From Teichococcus rhizosphaerae (GTDB lineage Bacteria > Pseudomonadota > Alphaproteobacteria > Acetobacterales > Acetobacteraceae): DNA of 64,000 nt. The DNA is taken from positions 1-64,000 of the forward strand of contig NZ_PDNU01000037.1 in assembly GCF_002631185.1 (NCBI RefSeq). Reading direction: 5' to 3'. Positions within the stretch are counted from its first letter, which is position 1, and the number at the start of each line of letters is the position of its first letter. The position numbers and the translations under genes are program-made. Under the pieces are notes generated by a model. The model ran no database searches. It was not told the DNA's origin and saw only the letters and a program-made list of their open reading frames with translations. Positions 1 through 8,038 of the stretch are shown here, piece by piece.

Positions 1-318
1 ACCTCTGCCGGTGCATGATGTCAAGCCAGCACAGGTGCTCCGGGCTTCTTTCAGGCACACCTCCAGGGGGGCGATGAATCGCCGCGCTGGACTTGTTCCA
101 AGCCATTGTCGAGGCGCGAATTATTCACGCTAACCTCTGATTATCGTGTTAATAGAGGAGCTGGAGCCTGTTTGCCCCTATATGTCCAGGCATGGTCTCT
201 GATCCGGCACAACGTGCTGCCGGAACATCGTTCTTGCTGGCGCCGCAGCCATGCAAGACCTGCCGGGAGGGGGCTGCCATCGCATAACGGCCCCTTCCGG
301 AGCGGCAGCCGAAGCATA
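1..318. other. Left-edge region without a supported gene
   Basis: No convincing coding sequence. A minus-strand frame is open from an ATG at 106 to the left edge, but it has no clear ribosome binding site and no recognisable residues, so I do not call it. The stretch around 120-175 is AT-richer than its surroundings. A hairpin at 263-300 probably ends the minus-strand DUF1217/flbT/flaF transcripts. Confidence 0.5.
263..300 (-). terminator. Possible terminator after the DUF1217 gene
   Basis: The arms CCGGGAGGGGGC (263-274) and GGCCCCTTCCGG (289-300) form a stem of about 10 pairs with one wobble and one mismatch, 19 bases past the DUF1217 stop codon. There is no T-tract, which is common in very GC-rich genomes, so function is inferred from position and symmetry only. 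Confidence 0.4.
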
Positions 319-1398
319 TCAGAAGAAGGAAATCAGGCTTGCGGCGTTGGAGGAACCGGAGGATGCCACATACCTGTCGAGGAGCTTGGAGAGTTTGCCT
401 GCGTCCCTGAAGTCCGAAATCGGCATCCTCTTCTCAAGCTGGGCCTTCTGCTGGTCAACATTCAGCCTGCCGAAGCTGTCAGGGAGGCCGAAGGCCTTCT
501 GCACGACCTCTGCCAGGTTCCTGTCGGCGATGACGTTGTACCAGCTGGAAACCTGTGGAAGCATGCGCTTCGCGTAGATGGCCTTGCGAAGGCTGTCGGA
601 GGTTTCTCCGACGGATTCCTCGAATCGCGACTGGGTGTATCTGGCAACGATGCTTTCCACGAGCTCGCTCTTGCCGATGTTGGGGCCGCCCTGCCCTGCA
701 ACATGCAGGCGCCCCTTGGTCGAGGACACTAGGTAAGCGCGCGCCGTGCTGTCAGGATCGGCCTCGAAGCGCAACGCGCCCTCGCCACGCCCCCTGGCAT
801 CGGTCAGAACGATCTTCAGCCCGATGAGGCGGGCGGTGATGTCCTCGCGGCCGCCATCGGCCTTCCGGAAGCTGGCCTGGATCTTCTCGGCGATCTCCTG
901 CCGGCTATCGAGCCCCTCGAGGCTGACATCCTCGATGGCGACACCGCCGATGCTTCCGCTCACCGCCCGCAGGCTGCGGCCCGGCATCACCCCCTCGATG
1001 TGCAAGGTGACGCTGGACGGCACGGCGGGAATTTCCGGAATGACGATGCCGCCATAGTTCAGATCCTTGGAGATCTGGCGGTACCGGTGATCGGTCATGC
1101 GGCCGGCGGTGGAGTTCGCGTCATCGGGGTTGCTTTCGAGCACCTTCCGCATCAGCGCGTCGTAGCCGACCTGGCTGTCCAGGCCATAGGCCTTGAAGAC
1201 CATGCTCTGGAGCCGGCGATCCGCCAGCAGATCCTTCGCGGTCATCTTGGTCGGCAACTTCTCCCGCAGATAGGCGAGGTCGCGCTGCAGCGAGGCGTCC
1301 CTGCTGAAGGCCTTGAAGTCAGAGGGCGCCTTGCCTTGCAGAAGCTTCCAGCCGGCAATACCGGAGGGGATGCCTACCGTGACAGTGTTGATCGTCAT
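319..1398 (-). CDS. DUF1217 family flagellar-associated protein
   Basis: A 359-aa protein with no signal peptide. The N-terminal 120 residues carry the pattern of DUF1217 proteins found in alphaproteobacterial flagellar clusters (LQxDLxYLREKLP, then DLLADRRLQSMVFKAYGL, then a second helical unit). A beta-rich insert follows at about residues 120-220, and the C-terminal helices echo the DUF1217 pattern again (FGLPDSFGRLNVDQQ). I chose the ATG at 1398 because conserved sequence begins there; the frame stays open to 1530 but that extension is arginine-rich and overlaps flbT. It lies directly downstream of flbT, probably in one transcript with flaF and flbT. Exact role unknown; secretion by the flagellar exporter is only a guess. 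Confidence 0.7.
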   Translation of the reverse strand: MTINTVTVGIPSGIAGWKLLQGKAPSDFKAFSRDASLQRDLAYLREKLPTKMTAKDLLADRRLQSMVFKAYGLDSQVGYDALMRKVLESNPDDANSTAGRMTDHRYRQISKDLNYGGIVIPEIPAVPSSVTLHIEGVMPGRSLRAVSGSIGGVAIEDVSLEGLDSRQEIAEKIQASFRKADGGREDITARLIGLKIVLTDARGRGEGALRFEADPDSTARAYLVSSTKGRLHVAGQGGPNIGKSELVESIVARYTQSRFEESVGETSDSLRKAIYAKRMLPQVSSWYNVIADRNLAEVVQKAFGLPDSFGRLNVDQQKAQLEKRMPISDFRDAGKLSKLLDRYVASSGSSNAASLISFF

Positions 1399-1432
1399 GG
1401 CTCTACGCTGCGCCTCGCATGGGGATAGCGCC

Positions 1433-1885
1433 TCAGCCCGCCTTGTGAGGTGCGGACGGCCGCGAGGCCGCGTCGCGGCGGAAGCGTTGCGGCGGCTCCA
1501 CCTCCAGCAGCGCCGACTCGTAGAGGACAAGCTCGCGCAGCGCCGCCAGGGCGCGGTAGGTGTTGCCCTGCCGCATCTGGTGCTCCGCTTCCTCCAGCAG
1601 GTCGCGATGCTCGGCCTTCAGGAAAACATCCTTGAGGCGGTCCACCTTCTCCAGGAAGATGTCGAGGCTGCCCAGGGAGGAATGCGAGTTCAGCAGGACG
1701 TTCTGCGCGGCGAAATAGGCGCGGCGCACGGGCGTGCTCGCATCCTCGGGCAACAGCACATCCTTCTCGCGGACGATCTGCGCCCGGGTCTCGACCATCA
1801 GATAGGCGCGCCGGTCCCCGTTGGTGACAACGGCGCCGTTGATGAACAATCTCTCGCCCGGGGCCAGCTTGAGGATCAGGGACAT
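1433..1885 (-). CDS. flbT: FlbT, post-transcriptional regulator of flagellin
   Basis: A 150-aa protein that matches FlbT along its length: N-terminal LKLAPGERLFINGAVV, then ILLPEDA-like and RRAYFAAQ blocks and the QGNTYRAL segment near the C-terminus. In Caulobacter FlbT binds the flagellin mRNA leader and lowers its stability until the hook is complete; that role is family knowledge. Its ATG at 1885 overlaps the flaF stop codon by one base, indicating translational coupling. The flagellin gene lies just upstream, as in other alphaproteobacteria. Confidence 0.93.
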   Translation of the reverse strand: MSLILKLAPGERLFINGAVVTNGDRRAYLMVETRAQIVREKDVLLPEDASTPVRRAYFAAQNVLLNSHSSLGSLDIFLEKVDRLKDVFLKAEHRDLLEEAEHQMRQGNTYRALAALRELVLYESALLEVEPPQRFRRDAASRPSAPHKAG

Positions 1886-2322
1886 CAGCCGGGCTCCAAA
1901 GCGGTATCCGGGGCGGTATCCGGGGCCGGGTTCAAGCCGGCCATGACGGCACGGTTGACATCGCAAAGCGCCTGCGGGCTGCGGCGGTCGCGCAGCACGC
2001 GGTCGCTCTCGGCCAGCACCCAGTGCGTGAGGGAAAGCAGGCGCGCCTTCATGCCGTCATCCCAGCCATTGTCCTGGCTGGCCAGATCGACGGCGAAGGT
2101 CGTCCACACCATGCGGTTCTCGTGGATCGCGCCAGGCAGTGCCGCGGGCCCCGCGCCGGGCCGGTTGGCCTCTTCCAGGAGCGACGTGGCACGTGCCAGC
2201 ACGCGGTACTCGATGTCACGCGGGTTCTCGGTGCCGCGGATCACCGCGCCGTAAGCCGTGGCCGCGCCTTGCGGACGGTGCAACGGTGCGGGCGGCAGAT
2301 GGTCTCGCGCAGAGGTCAGCAT
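1885..2322 (-). CDS. flaF: FlaF, flagellin synthesis/secretion regulator
   Basis: A 145-aa FlaF-family protein: AYGAV near residue 24, PRDIEYRVLARATSLLE, and the WTTFAVDL and NGWDDGMKARLLSLTHWV blocks are characteristic. FlaF acts with FlbT to match flagellin production to assembly and chaperones flagellins in relatives. The ATG at 2322 is preceded by AGGAAGA. The extreme C-terminus is a small in-frame tandem repeat (APDTAPDTA) encoded by a repeated GGTATCCGGGGC unit at about 1900-1923. It runs straight into flbT. Confidence 0.9.
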   Translation of the reverse strand: MLTSARDHLPPAPLHRPQGAATAYGAVIRGTENPRDIEYRVLARATSLLEEANRPGAGPAALPGAIHENRMVWTTFAVDLASQDNGWDDGMKARLLSLTHWVLAESDRVLRDRRSPQALCDVNRAVMAGLNPAPDTAPDTALEPG

Positions 2323-2413
2323 CGGATTCTTCCTCGGTCACGCGCAGGAGATGCGCCGGCGGTGGCTGGCGGAAGATGCCGCTCGCGCCACGCGGCGGCC
2401 TTCATCCACGGTT

Positions 2414-2440
2414 CCGCCCGGCGCCTTCGAAGGCGGGCGG
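2414..2440 (-). terminator. Possible terminator after flagellin
   Basis: The core CGCCTTC/GAAGGCG closes symmetrically, with flanking CCGCC and GGCGG arms and a small bulge. It lies 30 bases past the flagellin stop codon and before flaF, so it could separate abundant flagellin mRNA from flaF-flbT. No T-tract. Confidence 0.4.
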
Positions 2441-2469
2441 AGCGAGGCTTGCGCCGCGCTCCTTTCCTG

Positions 2470-4176
2470 TTAGCGGAAGAGCGACAGGATGCTCTGCGGC
2501 GCCTGGTTGGCGATGGAGAGCGCCTGCGTGCCGAGCTGTTCCTGCACCTGCAGCGCCTGCAGGCGGGCCGCCTCCTCGGACATGTCGGCATCGACCATGG
2601 CGCCGAGGCCGGTGGTCAGCGTGTCGACCAGCTTGTCCAGGAACTCCTTCTGCATGTCGATGCGGTTGCCTGCCGTGCCGAAGGAAGCGGCCGCGTTCTC
2701 GATCGCCGTGCTGGCATCGGCGATCTTGTCCATCAGGACCTGGAAGTCGGTCTTGGAGGAGTTGAAGGACAGCACGTTGTCGGTGGCGCCGCTCGCCGTC
2801 AGGACCGACAGCATGCCGCTGTCCGAGACAGCCACATCGAAGGCGTTACCCGCGTCCGCCGTGTTGAGGAAGTGGTCGGTGTTCCACTCCAGGTCGCCGT
2901 CTATCGCGCCGCTGGCGTTGGCGCCCGTGCCCAGGAACAGCGCCTTCTGGATGTATTCGGCGATCTGCTTGCCGCTGACATTGGGCGCCATCACATCGGC
3001 CGCGGCCAGCGCGATGACATAGGTCTTCGGCTCCGCGGTGGTCTGCGAGCCCTCGTCGATCTTCTGGCCGGTCTTGTAGTCGCCGCCCACCACCTTCAGC
3101 TTGTAGGTGACGATCTTGTCCTCATCGGCCACGGCGGTCTGCACCTTGAGGACGAACTCGTCCTCCATCTGCAGCGGGCCATCGGCGAAGGTGACATCCA
3201 GGCGGCGGACGCCGCCCGCACGCGTGGAGGTGGGATCGCCCAGCGGATCGGTCCCCCCCGAGCCGGAGGCCGCGGCATAGGTCACCAGATCCGCGGTGCC
3301 GAGCGTGCCGGCGTTATCCACCGCGCCCAGGCGGATCGCGGAGTCGCGGTCCTTGGCGCTCAGCGTCATCGTGGTGAGGTCGCCGGTGACGCGGTCGGCG
3401 CGCAGCTTGCCGCTGAAGGTCGCATCGCCGTTCAGGTACTCGACCAGCTCCTCGACCGTGCCGACATCCTTGGTGAACTTCACCTGCAGGTCGCGGCTGG
3501 TGTTGGTCTCGTCGACATACTTGAAGGTGAGGGTGTTGCCGGCATTGATGTCGAGCGCGCTTGCCAGCGTCACGGTGGTCTTGCTGACGCCGTCGTTCAG
3601 CGCGGAGAAGGTCTGGTCGGCGCGCGAGAGCACCGTCAGGTCCTTCAGGCTGGACAGCTCGGAGCCCTCGGCGATCGTCAGGTTCTTTGCCGCGATGTTG
3701 CTGAAGACGGCCGTGGCGTTGCCGCCCACCTGGTTCACCGAGGTCAGCACGCGCTGGCCGGCATCGCTGTTCACCAGGTTCACGCCCTTGAAGGCGGCGC
3801 TCTGGGCGGTGCTGTCGATCTGCGCCAGCAGCTCGTCGATGTCGGCCTGCACCTGCGCCTTGTCCACCGCCGGGTTGGCGGCGGAGCTGACCTTGGTGCG
3901 GATCTCCTTCACCAGATCGGCGATGGTGGTCGCCGCCGCTTCGGCGGTGGAGAGGATGGAGGAGGAGACCGAGAGGTTCTCGCTCACCTGCTTGTAGTTG
4001 GCGATATCCGACCGCATGGAGGTGGCCACGGCCCAGGTGGCCGCGTTGTCCTTCGCCGTCGAAACCTTCAGGCCCGTGGAGATGCGGTTTTGCGTCTCCA
4101 GCAGGTTCTTCTGAGTCGCCTTGAGCGACTGCAGCGCCGTCATCGCGCCATTGTTGGTGAGGATCGAGCTGACCAT
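2470..4176 (-). CDS. fliC: Flagellin, filament subunit
   Basis: A 568-aa flagellin. Residues 1 to about 140 are the conserved D0/D1 helices (ILTNNGAMTALQSL, NRISTGLKV, DNAATWAVATSMRSDI, and a FKGVNLVNSD ending). The last 90 residues are the C-terminal D1/D0 region, which ends in NQAPQSILSLFR. Between them is an insertion of nearly 300 residues rich in Thr, Asp and Val, much larger than in minimal alphaproteobacterial flagellins, so the filament surface should be bulky. The start is the ATG at 4176 with AAGGG seven bases upstream; that Shine-Dalgarno lies inside a 12-bp palindrome. It is the only flagellin in the window. Confidence 0.95.
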   Translation of the reverse strand: MVSSILTNNGAMTALQSLKATQKNLLETQNRISTGLKVSTAKDNAATWAVATSMRSDIANYKQVSENLSVSSSILSTAEAAATTIADLVKEIRTKVSSAANPAVDKAQVQADIDELLAQIDSTAQSAAFKGVNLVNSDAGQRVLTSVNQVGGNATAVFSNIAAKNLTIAEGSELSSLKDLTVLSRADQTFSALNDGVSKTTVTLASALDINAGNTLTFKYVDETNTSRDLQVKFTKDVGTVEELVEYLNGDATFSGKLRADRVTGDLTTMTLSAKDRDSAIRLGAVDNAGTLGTADLVTYAAASGSGGTDPLGDPTSTRAGGVRRLDVTFADGPLQMEDEFVLKVQTAVADEDKIVTYKLKVVGGDYKTGQKIDEGSQTTAEPKTYVIALAAADVMAPNVSGKQIAEYIQKALFLGTGANASGAIDGDLEWNTDHFLNTADAGNAFDVAVSDSGMLSVLTASGATDNVLSFNSSKTDFQVLMDKIADASTAIENAAASFGTAGNRIDMQKEFLDKLVDTLTTGLGAMVDADMSEEAARLQALQVQEQLGTQALSIANQAPQSILSLFR

Positions 4177-4639
4177 GATTGCGCCCTTGCAAGGGTTCCG
4201 GTTTTGGGAGCGCCTTCTGACGCGGCTATCGCGGCAATGCGGCCCATCTGGGTGGCAGCGACAGCCATTTTTAGCATTCGCTGGATCAGCGTTGCAAGGC
4301 TGATTTGTGCCTCTGGATGTCCAGGAAGATTCCGAAAAAGCGTGACAATATCAGAGGCTTTATGGGCTGATCTTGGCGATTGCGCGACACGTCCTGGAAG
4401 GATTTCGCCTTTTATCTGCGGCGGTTCCCGGCAAAGCCAGGCTTCAATGGCGCCACCGTTTTCAGCGGCGGGCGGGATGGGAGCAGGGGCTTCGGCATCC
4501 TCTCGCGCATCGTGGCGCTTCGCCCCACGGCAGGCGCGTGGTCTGATCCGGAGAAGGCGGCGCCCCCGATCAGCCATCTCCTGCAAGTCCGCCCCCGGCA
4601 TCCCGGCATCCCGGCAGGAGGCGGGGGGGCGAGGGGGGA
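4177..4639. other. Flagellin leader and promoter region
   Basis: 463 bases without a gene between the FlgN-like gene and flagellin, both on minus. It must hold the flagellin promoter. The part at about 4260-4380 is the AT-richest. I tried sigma-54 (GG-N10-GC) and sigma-28 patterns in the minus-strand direction and found no convincing match. The TGCGAAAAA word found before other motility operons is absent here. Short direct repeats of CGGCATCC occur near 4600. Confidence 0.5.
4184..4195 (-). promoter_or_regulatory. Palindrome covering the flagellin ribosome binding site
   Basis: CCCTTGCAAGGG is a perfect 12-bp palindrome ending seven bases before the flagellin ATG. Its right arm on the mRNA (AAGGG) is the only good Shine-Dalgarno. 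It could pair locally or between molecules, or be a protein site; FlbT-type control of flagellin mRNA makes it a natural candidate. Confidence 0.4.
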
Positions 4640-5011
4640 TCACGCCGTGCGATCGAGGCTGGCAGCCAGGGTGTGGCGCAGGCGCTTGCGGCGCGGCCCG
4701 CCGCCGGGCCCGTAGACGGCGGGGTTTGCGGCTTCGGAAAGGTCCTGGCGCAGCCGTTGCTGGATGCTTTCCAGGGCGCCGATCACGGAGCCCAGCACCA
4801 GCGCGTTTTCCTCCGCCGCGCGCATCATCATGCCAACCGCCGATCTTTCCTCGGGCGTCGCGGGCAGGCCGGCGGCGGCCAGGGCGGACAGGGCCTGCCG
4901 CTTCTCCTCGATCAGCCGGTGCAACTCCGGCAGCGCCACCTGCCGCGCCGCATGCGCTTCCCGCTCCAGCGCCTGCCGCAGCCGCGCGGCCGCCTGCAAC
5001 AGCGCGCTCAC
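4640..5011 (-). CDS. FlgN-like flagellar export chaperone
   Basis: A 123-aa all-helical protein, rich in Ala, Leu, Arg and Glu, with long heptad-like stretches and a C-terminal NPAVYGPGG turn, the pattern of FlgN/FliT-class chaperones for hook-junction proteins. Similarity is by length, composition and context rather than a diagnostic motif. Translation appears to begin at a GTG (5011) that overlaps the stop codon of the rod-binding gene upstream, so the two are coupled. Located immediately upstream of flagellin. Confidence 0.6.
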   Translation of the reverse strand: MSALLQAAARLRQALEREAHAARQVALPELHRLIEEKRQALSALAAAGLPATPEERSAVGMMMRAAEENALVLGSVIGALESIQQRLRQDLSEAANPAVYGPGGGPRRKRLRHTLAASLDRTA

Positions 5012-5286
5012 CGGCCCGGCCCCGGCGCCGCGCGGCTGCCGATCTCGCGCAGGATCGCATCCCCCAGCCCCAAACCCCCCTGGCCCACCAGGGCATTTCC
5101 CAGGGCTTCATCCATGAAGCTGTCGAAAGCCTGCGCGCCGGTGCCGCGGCCGCCCAGGCCCTCCCGCGCGCTGGGCCGCGCCGCGCGCAGCAGCTCCGCG
5201 GCAAAGCTGCCCTCCAGCTTCTGCGCCAGGCGGCGCAGCTGTGCCGTGCCTGCCCCGCCTGCGGATGTCGGTGCCACAAGCTCCAT
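5008..5286 (-). CDS. Rod-binding protein, FlgJ N-terminal domain only
   Basis: A 92-aa protein with the rod-binding domain signature: LRRLAQKLEGSFAAELLRA, then FDSFMDEALGNAL and GGLGLGDAILREI. It corresponds to the N-terminal half of enterobacterial FlgJ, the rod cap or scaffold. The muramidase half is absent, as is usual in alphaproteobacteria; the transglycosylase at 30222-31244 may supply it. The ATG at 5286 is chosen for the AGGAGG upstream; the frame extends far beyond but is not coding-like. It is the first gene of a pair with the FlgN-like gene. Confidence 0.85.
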   Translation of the reverse strand: MELVAPTSAGGAGTAQLRRLAQKLEGSFAAELLRAARPSAREGLGGRGTGAQAFDSFMDEALGNALVGQGGLGLGDAILREIGSRAAPGPGR

Positions 5287-5360
5287 CGCGAACGAGCCTC
5301 CTGCCCATGATTGGCGCGCCAGCGGCACCATCGGACACGACGTTAGCAGCCCATCAGCAA

Positions 5361-5369
5361 ATTTTCGCA
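5361..5369 (-). promoter_or_regulatory. TGCGAAAAT variant upstream of the rod-binding gene
   Basis: A one-base variant of the recurrent word TGCGAAAAA, read in the direction of the rod-binding gene and 74 bases before its start codon. Confidence 0.4.
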
Positions 5370-5469
5370 TAAAACGGCGCGACATCCGGCCTCCAGAAGG
5401 GACGGCTCCTGATCTCCAGAAGGAGCCAACCCGTGCTGCGCAAGGCGTGGCCAGAGAGGAAGCGTCGCC

Positions 5470-5913
5470 ATGGAAGAGGAGGAGGCCCCCGGCCCGCCGG
5501 ATGAGCCCAAGCGGCGCCACCAGCTCCGCCGGCGTGCCCTGGCGGTGGAGTTGCGTGGGGAGTTCGACCGGCGCCTGCTGGCCGGCGAGGAGGTGGGCAG
5601 CCTGGCGCGCGCCTTCGGCATCGAGCCCTGGTATGCCCAGCGCCGGGCCAAGCGCGTGCTGAGCCGGGTGCAGAAGGGAGGGGAGGTTTCCCCCTTCCTG
5701 TCGTCCTTCCACGAGGTGGAGGACGACATGACGCCGATGCAATATGCCTGCTGCCTGTTGGGCGGCCGGGTCCGGCCGCTGCGCAACGGCTATTACGTCC
5801 TGGATGGCTTCCAGGCCGGGCCCAAGGAAGTGACGCGCGCGGCCAACCGCGTGCTGCGCGAGAAGGGGCTGGCGGAGATTCCGTATCCCGGCCTCACCCC
5901 CCTGTACCGGTAG
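5470..5913 (+). CDS. Unknown protein with possible HTH N-terminus
   Basis: A 147-aa basic protein that I do not recognise. The N-terminal half is Arg-rich and helical. The segment EVGSLARAFGIEPWYAQRRAKRVL (about residues 40-63) has the spacing of a helix-turn-helix. The C-terminal half has a compact pattern (YVLDGF, TRAANRVLREKG, IPYPGL) suggesting a small folded domain. The ATG at 5470 has AGAGGAAG upstream. It stands alone on plus between minus-strand genes and ends at a strong hairpin. A DNA-binding regulator is possible but unproven. Confidence 0.6.
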   Translation: MEEEEAPGPPDEPKRRHQLRRRALAVELRGEFDRRLLAGEEVGSLARAFGIEPWYAQRRAKRVLSRVQKGGEVSPFLSSFHEVEDDMTPMQYACCLLGGRVRPLRNGYYVLDGFQAGPKEVTRAANRVLREKGLAEIPYPGLTPLYR

Positions 5914-5920
5914 CGGAAAG

Positions 5921-5947
5921 GGCTGGCTGCCGCAGGGACAGCCAGCC
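5921..5947. terminator. Bidirectional terminator hairpin
   Basis: GGCTGGCTG (5921-5929) and CAGCCAGCC (5939-5947) are perfect inverted arms with a 9-base loop. They lie between the convergent ends of the 5470-5913 gene and bactofilin, 8 and 18 bases from the two stop codons. Confidence 0.6.
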
Positions 5948-5964
5948 GCCTCATGCTGCCGGCC

Positions 5965-6762
5965 TCAGGCCACCGGCCTGGTGGACAGCAACTGCTCGGG
6001 CGTGGCGCGCAGCTCGGTTTCCAGCTCCACCAGCCCCGGCACGCCCTCCTGGGCCAGTTCCTCCACCGCCTCGGCGGCCGCCTGGGTCGCCTGGGCCAGG
6101 GAGTGCAGCGCCGCCTCCGCCTCGGCGACCAGCGCGGCGGTGCTGACGGCGGCCGTGGCCAGCACCGTGGCCTCCGCCGCTGCCACGGCTGGCGCCACCG
6201 GCAGGGCTTCCGTTCCGCCCGCCCCGGCCATGTCCAGGCCGGACGGCGGCGCGGCGGGAGCGGGCTCCGGTTCGCGCTGCCTGTGCATGCCGCTGACCCG
6301 GGCGCCGCGCTCGATGCTGATCTCGTCATAGATCAGCTCCGCATCGACCATGGCGGTGCGCACGATCTCGATCTCGCGGGCGGTCACGCTGCCGCGCAGG
6401 GCGCCACAGCTGCGCACCCGCTCCGCCGTGACGCTGCCTTCCACAAGGCCGCCCACCTCGATCAGCAGGATGGGCGCGTGCACGCTGCCGCGCAGCACGC
6501 CTTCGACGCGGACCACGCCGCGGCTGCGCAGGCATCCCTCCATCTCGCTGTCGGCCGCCACCAGCATGATGCCGGGGGTATGGCCCGCCGCCGCCGGGCC
6601 GGGCCTGGCACGCTCCATCCTCGGCTCCAGCCGCTCCACCATGGCGCGTGCGCTGCCAGCGGGCATGCCGTCCTCGGCGGCGGTTTCCGCGGGCGCCGAA
6701 AGGTCGATCCGCTCATAGGTGATGCGCGGCTCCCCGCCGCTGGGCTTGCCGAAGAAGCTCAT
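5965..6762 (-). CDS. Bactofilin-type cytoskeletal protein
   Basis: A 265-aa protein. Residues about 62-160 are a bactofilin (DUF583) beta-helix: successive short repeats with the pattern GCLRSRGVVRVEGVLRGSV, LIEVGGLVEGSVTAERV and LRGSVTAREIEI, a right-handed helix that polymerises without nucleotides. Both tails are low complexity; the C-terminal 100 residues are Ala/Glu-rich and probably helical. Bactofilins localise wall enzymes, stalk or polar structures and in some bacteria affect motility; the role here is inferred from the flagellar setting. The ATG at 6762 encodes MSFFGKPSGG, typical of the family. Two AT-rich motifs lie upstream. Confidence 0.85.
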   Translation of the reverse strand: MSFFGKPSGGEPRITYERIDLSAPAETAAEDGMPAGSARAMVERLEPRMERARPGPAAAGHTPGIMLVAADSEMEGCLRSRGVVRVEGVLRGSVHAPILLIEVGGLVEGSVTAERVRSCGALRGSVTAREIEIVRTAMVDAELIYDEISIERGARVSGMHRQREPEPAPAAPPSGLDMAGAGGTEALPVAPAVAAAEATVLATAAVSTAALVAEAEAALHSLAQATQAAAEAVEELAQEGVPGLVELETELRATPEQLLSTRPVA

Positions 6763-6820
6763 GTCCAGTCCCGTTCTAGGAGGCCCGGCACAGGTTCACC
6801 GTACCGCTCAGGCTTTCTAC

Positions 6821-6853
6821 GATTTTCGCGCAAGAACTTCAACATTTTTCGCA
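6821..6853 (-). promoter_or_regulatory. TGCGAAAAA word and a variant upstream of bactofilin
   Basis: An exact TGCGAAAAA at 6845-6853 and a related TGCGCGAAAATC at 6821-6832, both read toward bactofilin, 82 and about 60 bases before its ATG. The first is followed by TGTTGAAG, nearly the same extension as at the 29728 site. Confidence 0.5.
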
Positions 6854-6872
6854 AAGCATGGCGACAAACAGC

Positions 6873-7787
6873 TCAGCCCTGGCCTGACAGGCGCGCCCCG
6901 GCCATGAGCAGCACCTCATCCAGATGCCGCCCCCCGCAAAGGGCACCCGCCAGCGCCGTCAGCCGCAGCGCCTCGGTTGTCAGGCCGGGGCGGCCGATCC
7001 GGCGGCCGATCTCGCCCACCGCCCGCTGCATGCCGGCCAGCTCCGGCAGGCCAGGCAACAGGAGCGAAGCCGCCCCTTTCCGCGGCGCCGGCATCAGGCC
7101 GCCTGCGGGCCTCAGCGTGAGACCGCCAGGCAGGTGCAGCCGGCCGGCGAGGCGGTCCGCCTGGGCCTCGCGGCAGGTCCTCAGCGCCTCGGCCGGCGCC
7201 GCCGTGGTCAGCATCAGCCCGATGGCAAGCCCCATGTCCTCGCTCACCTGGCCGCCCCAGGCGATGGCCTGCGCGCAACTGGCCTCATCCAGGATGCACA
7301 GCCCGTCGGGGGCGATCCTGGCGAAGGGATCATCGAGCGCGGGCAGGTAGAAGTCCCGGAACATCTCCAGCGCCGCGAACAGGGCCGCCTGCTCGGCGAG
7401 CATGGCCCCCAGATCGTCCAGCGCCGCCAGCCGCCGCCGGCGCAGGGCCGCCAGCTCCGCGGCATCCAGCAGGCCCAGGGGCCAGGCGCAGGCGGGGTCC
7501 TCCAGCAGAGGGGCCAGCCGCAGCAGCGGCGCCAGTTGCGTGCCGCCCTCGTCGCGGGGCAGGGTGCCCTGGTCGATCGCCCAGCGCCGCAGCGCCTCGG
7601 CGGCGGTTCCAAGGAAGCGCTTGCTGCCGATGCGGACCGTGCAGGCCCGTTTGGCCTCGGCCGCCTGGGCCGCCCAGCCTTGTGCGGCGTCGCGGTCGAG
7701 GAAGGCGCCGTGCCGGAAGGCGGCGTCCCCCTGCCCGATCACCACTTGCCAGCTTCCATCCCCCTGGGGACGAAGACACGTTGCCAT
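6873..7787 (-). CDS. Degenerate tyrosine-recombinase-like protein
   Basis: 304 aa from the ATG at 7787 (GAGAG upstream). The first 50 residues (GDGSWQVVIGQGD, then AFLDRDAAQGWA) resemble the arm-binding domain of phage integrases. Residues about 58-150 (LGTAAEALRRWAIDQ, LLEDPACAWPLGLLDAAELAALRRRRLA) resemble the core-binding domain. The rest keeps the outline of the catalytic domain (LGLMLTTAAPAEAL, then LTTEALRLTALAGAL), but the first catalytic Arg, the HxxR His and the terminal Tyr appear lost. I infer a domesticated or decaying integrase fold, likely unable to recombine. It is alone on minus between bactofilin and a small unknown gene. Distant homology judged by eye, so moderate confidence. 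Confidence 0.5.
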   Translation of the reverse strand: MATCLRPQGDGSWQVVIGQGDAAFRHGAFLDRDAAQGWAAQAAEAKRACTVRIGSKRFLGTAAEALRRWAIDQGTLPRDEGGTQLAPLLRLAPLLEDPACAWPLGLLDAAELAALRRRRLAALDDLGAMLAEQAALFAALEMFRDFYLPALDDPFARIAPDGLCILDEASCAQAIAWGGQVSEDMGLAIGLMLTTAAPAEALRTCREAQADRLAGRLHLPGGLTLRPAGGLMPAPRKGAASLLLPGLPELAGMQRAVGEIGRRIGRPGLTTEALRLTALAGALCGGRHLDEVLLMAGARLSGQG

Positions 7788-7975
7788 GCCTTGTTCTCTC
7801 GATTTCGTGATCAAGAGACCCTGGCACGGCCTGAAAGGCAAGCGCAGGCATTGCCGCTGTGCCAGAAAGCACGATGGAGCCCCAAAGGGCATGGCTCCGC
7901 CGTGTCATCCATTGTATTTCGCAGGATTGTGCAAGCTGTCACACAACCCTGCCGGGCCGCCCTGCGAACGGCCCC

Positions 7976-7992
7976 GCCAGCCAGGGGCTGGC
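7976..7992 (-). terminator. Hairpin after the 8039-8350 gene
   Basis: GCCAGCC and GGCTGGC form a perfect 7-bp stem with a 3-base loop, 47 bases past the stop codon of the minus-strand gene ending at 8039. Confidence 0.4.
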
Positions 7993-8038
7993 CACCGCCA
8001 CCCGGCTGGACGCCGGGATTGCCGAGCCTTGCCTGGCT

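Noticed and set aside
1-106. Partial minus-strand frame running off the left edge
   Set aside because: 35 codons, no ribosome site, no recognisable pattern; not enough to call a gene.
2023-5310. Very long plus-strand open frame opposite flaF, flagellin and flgN
   Set aside because: It is antisense to well-recognised genes, is His/Arg/Gly-rich low complexity and has no recognisable domain; a high-GC artefact.
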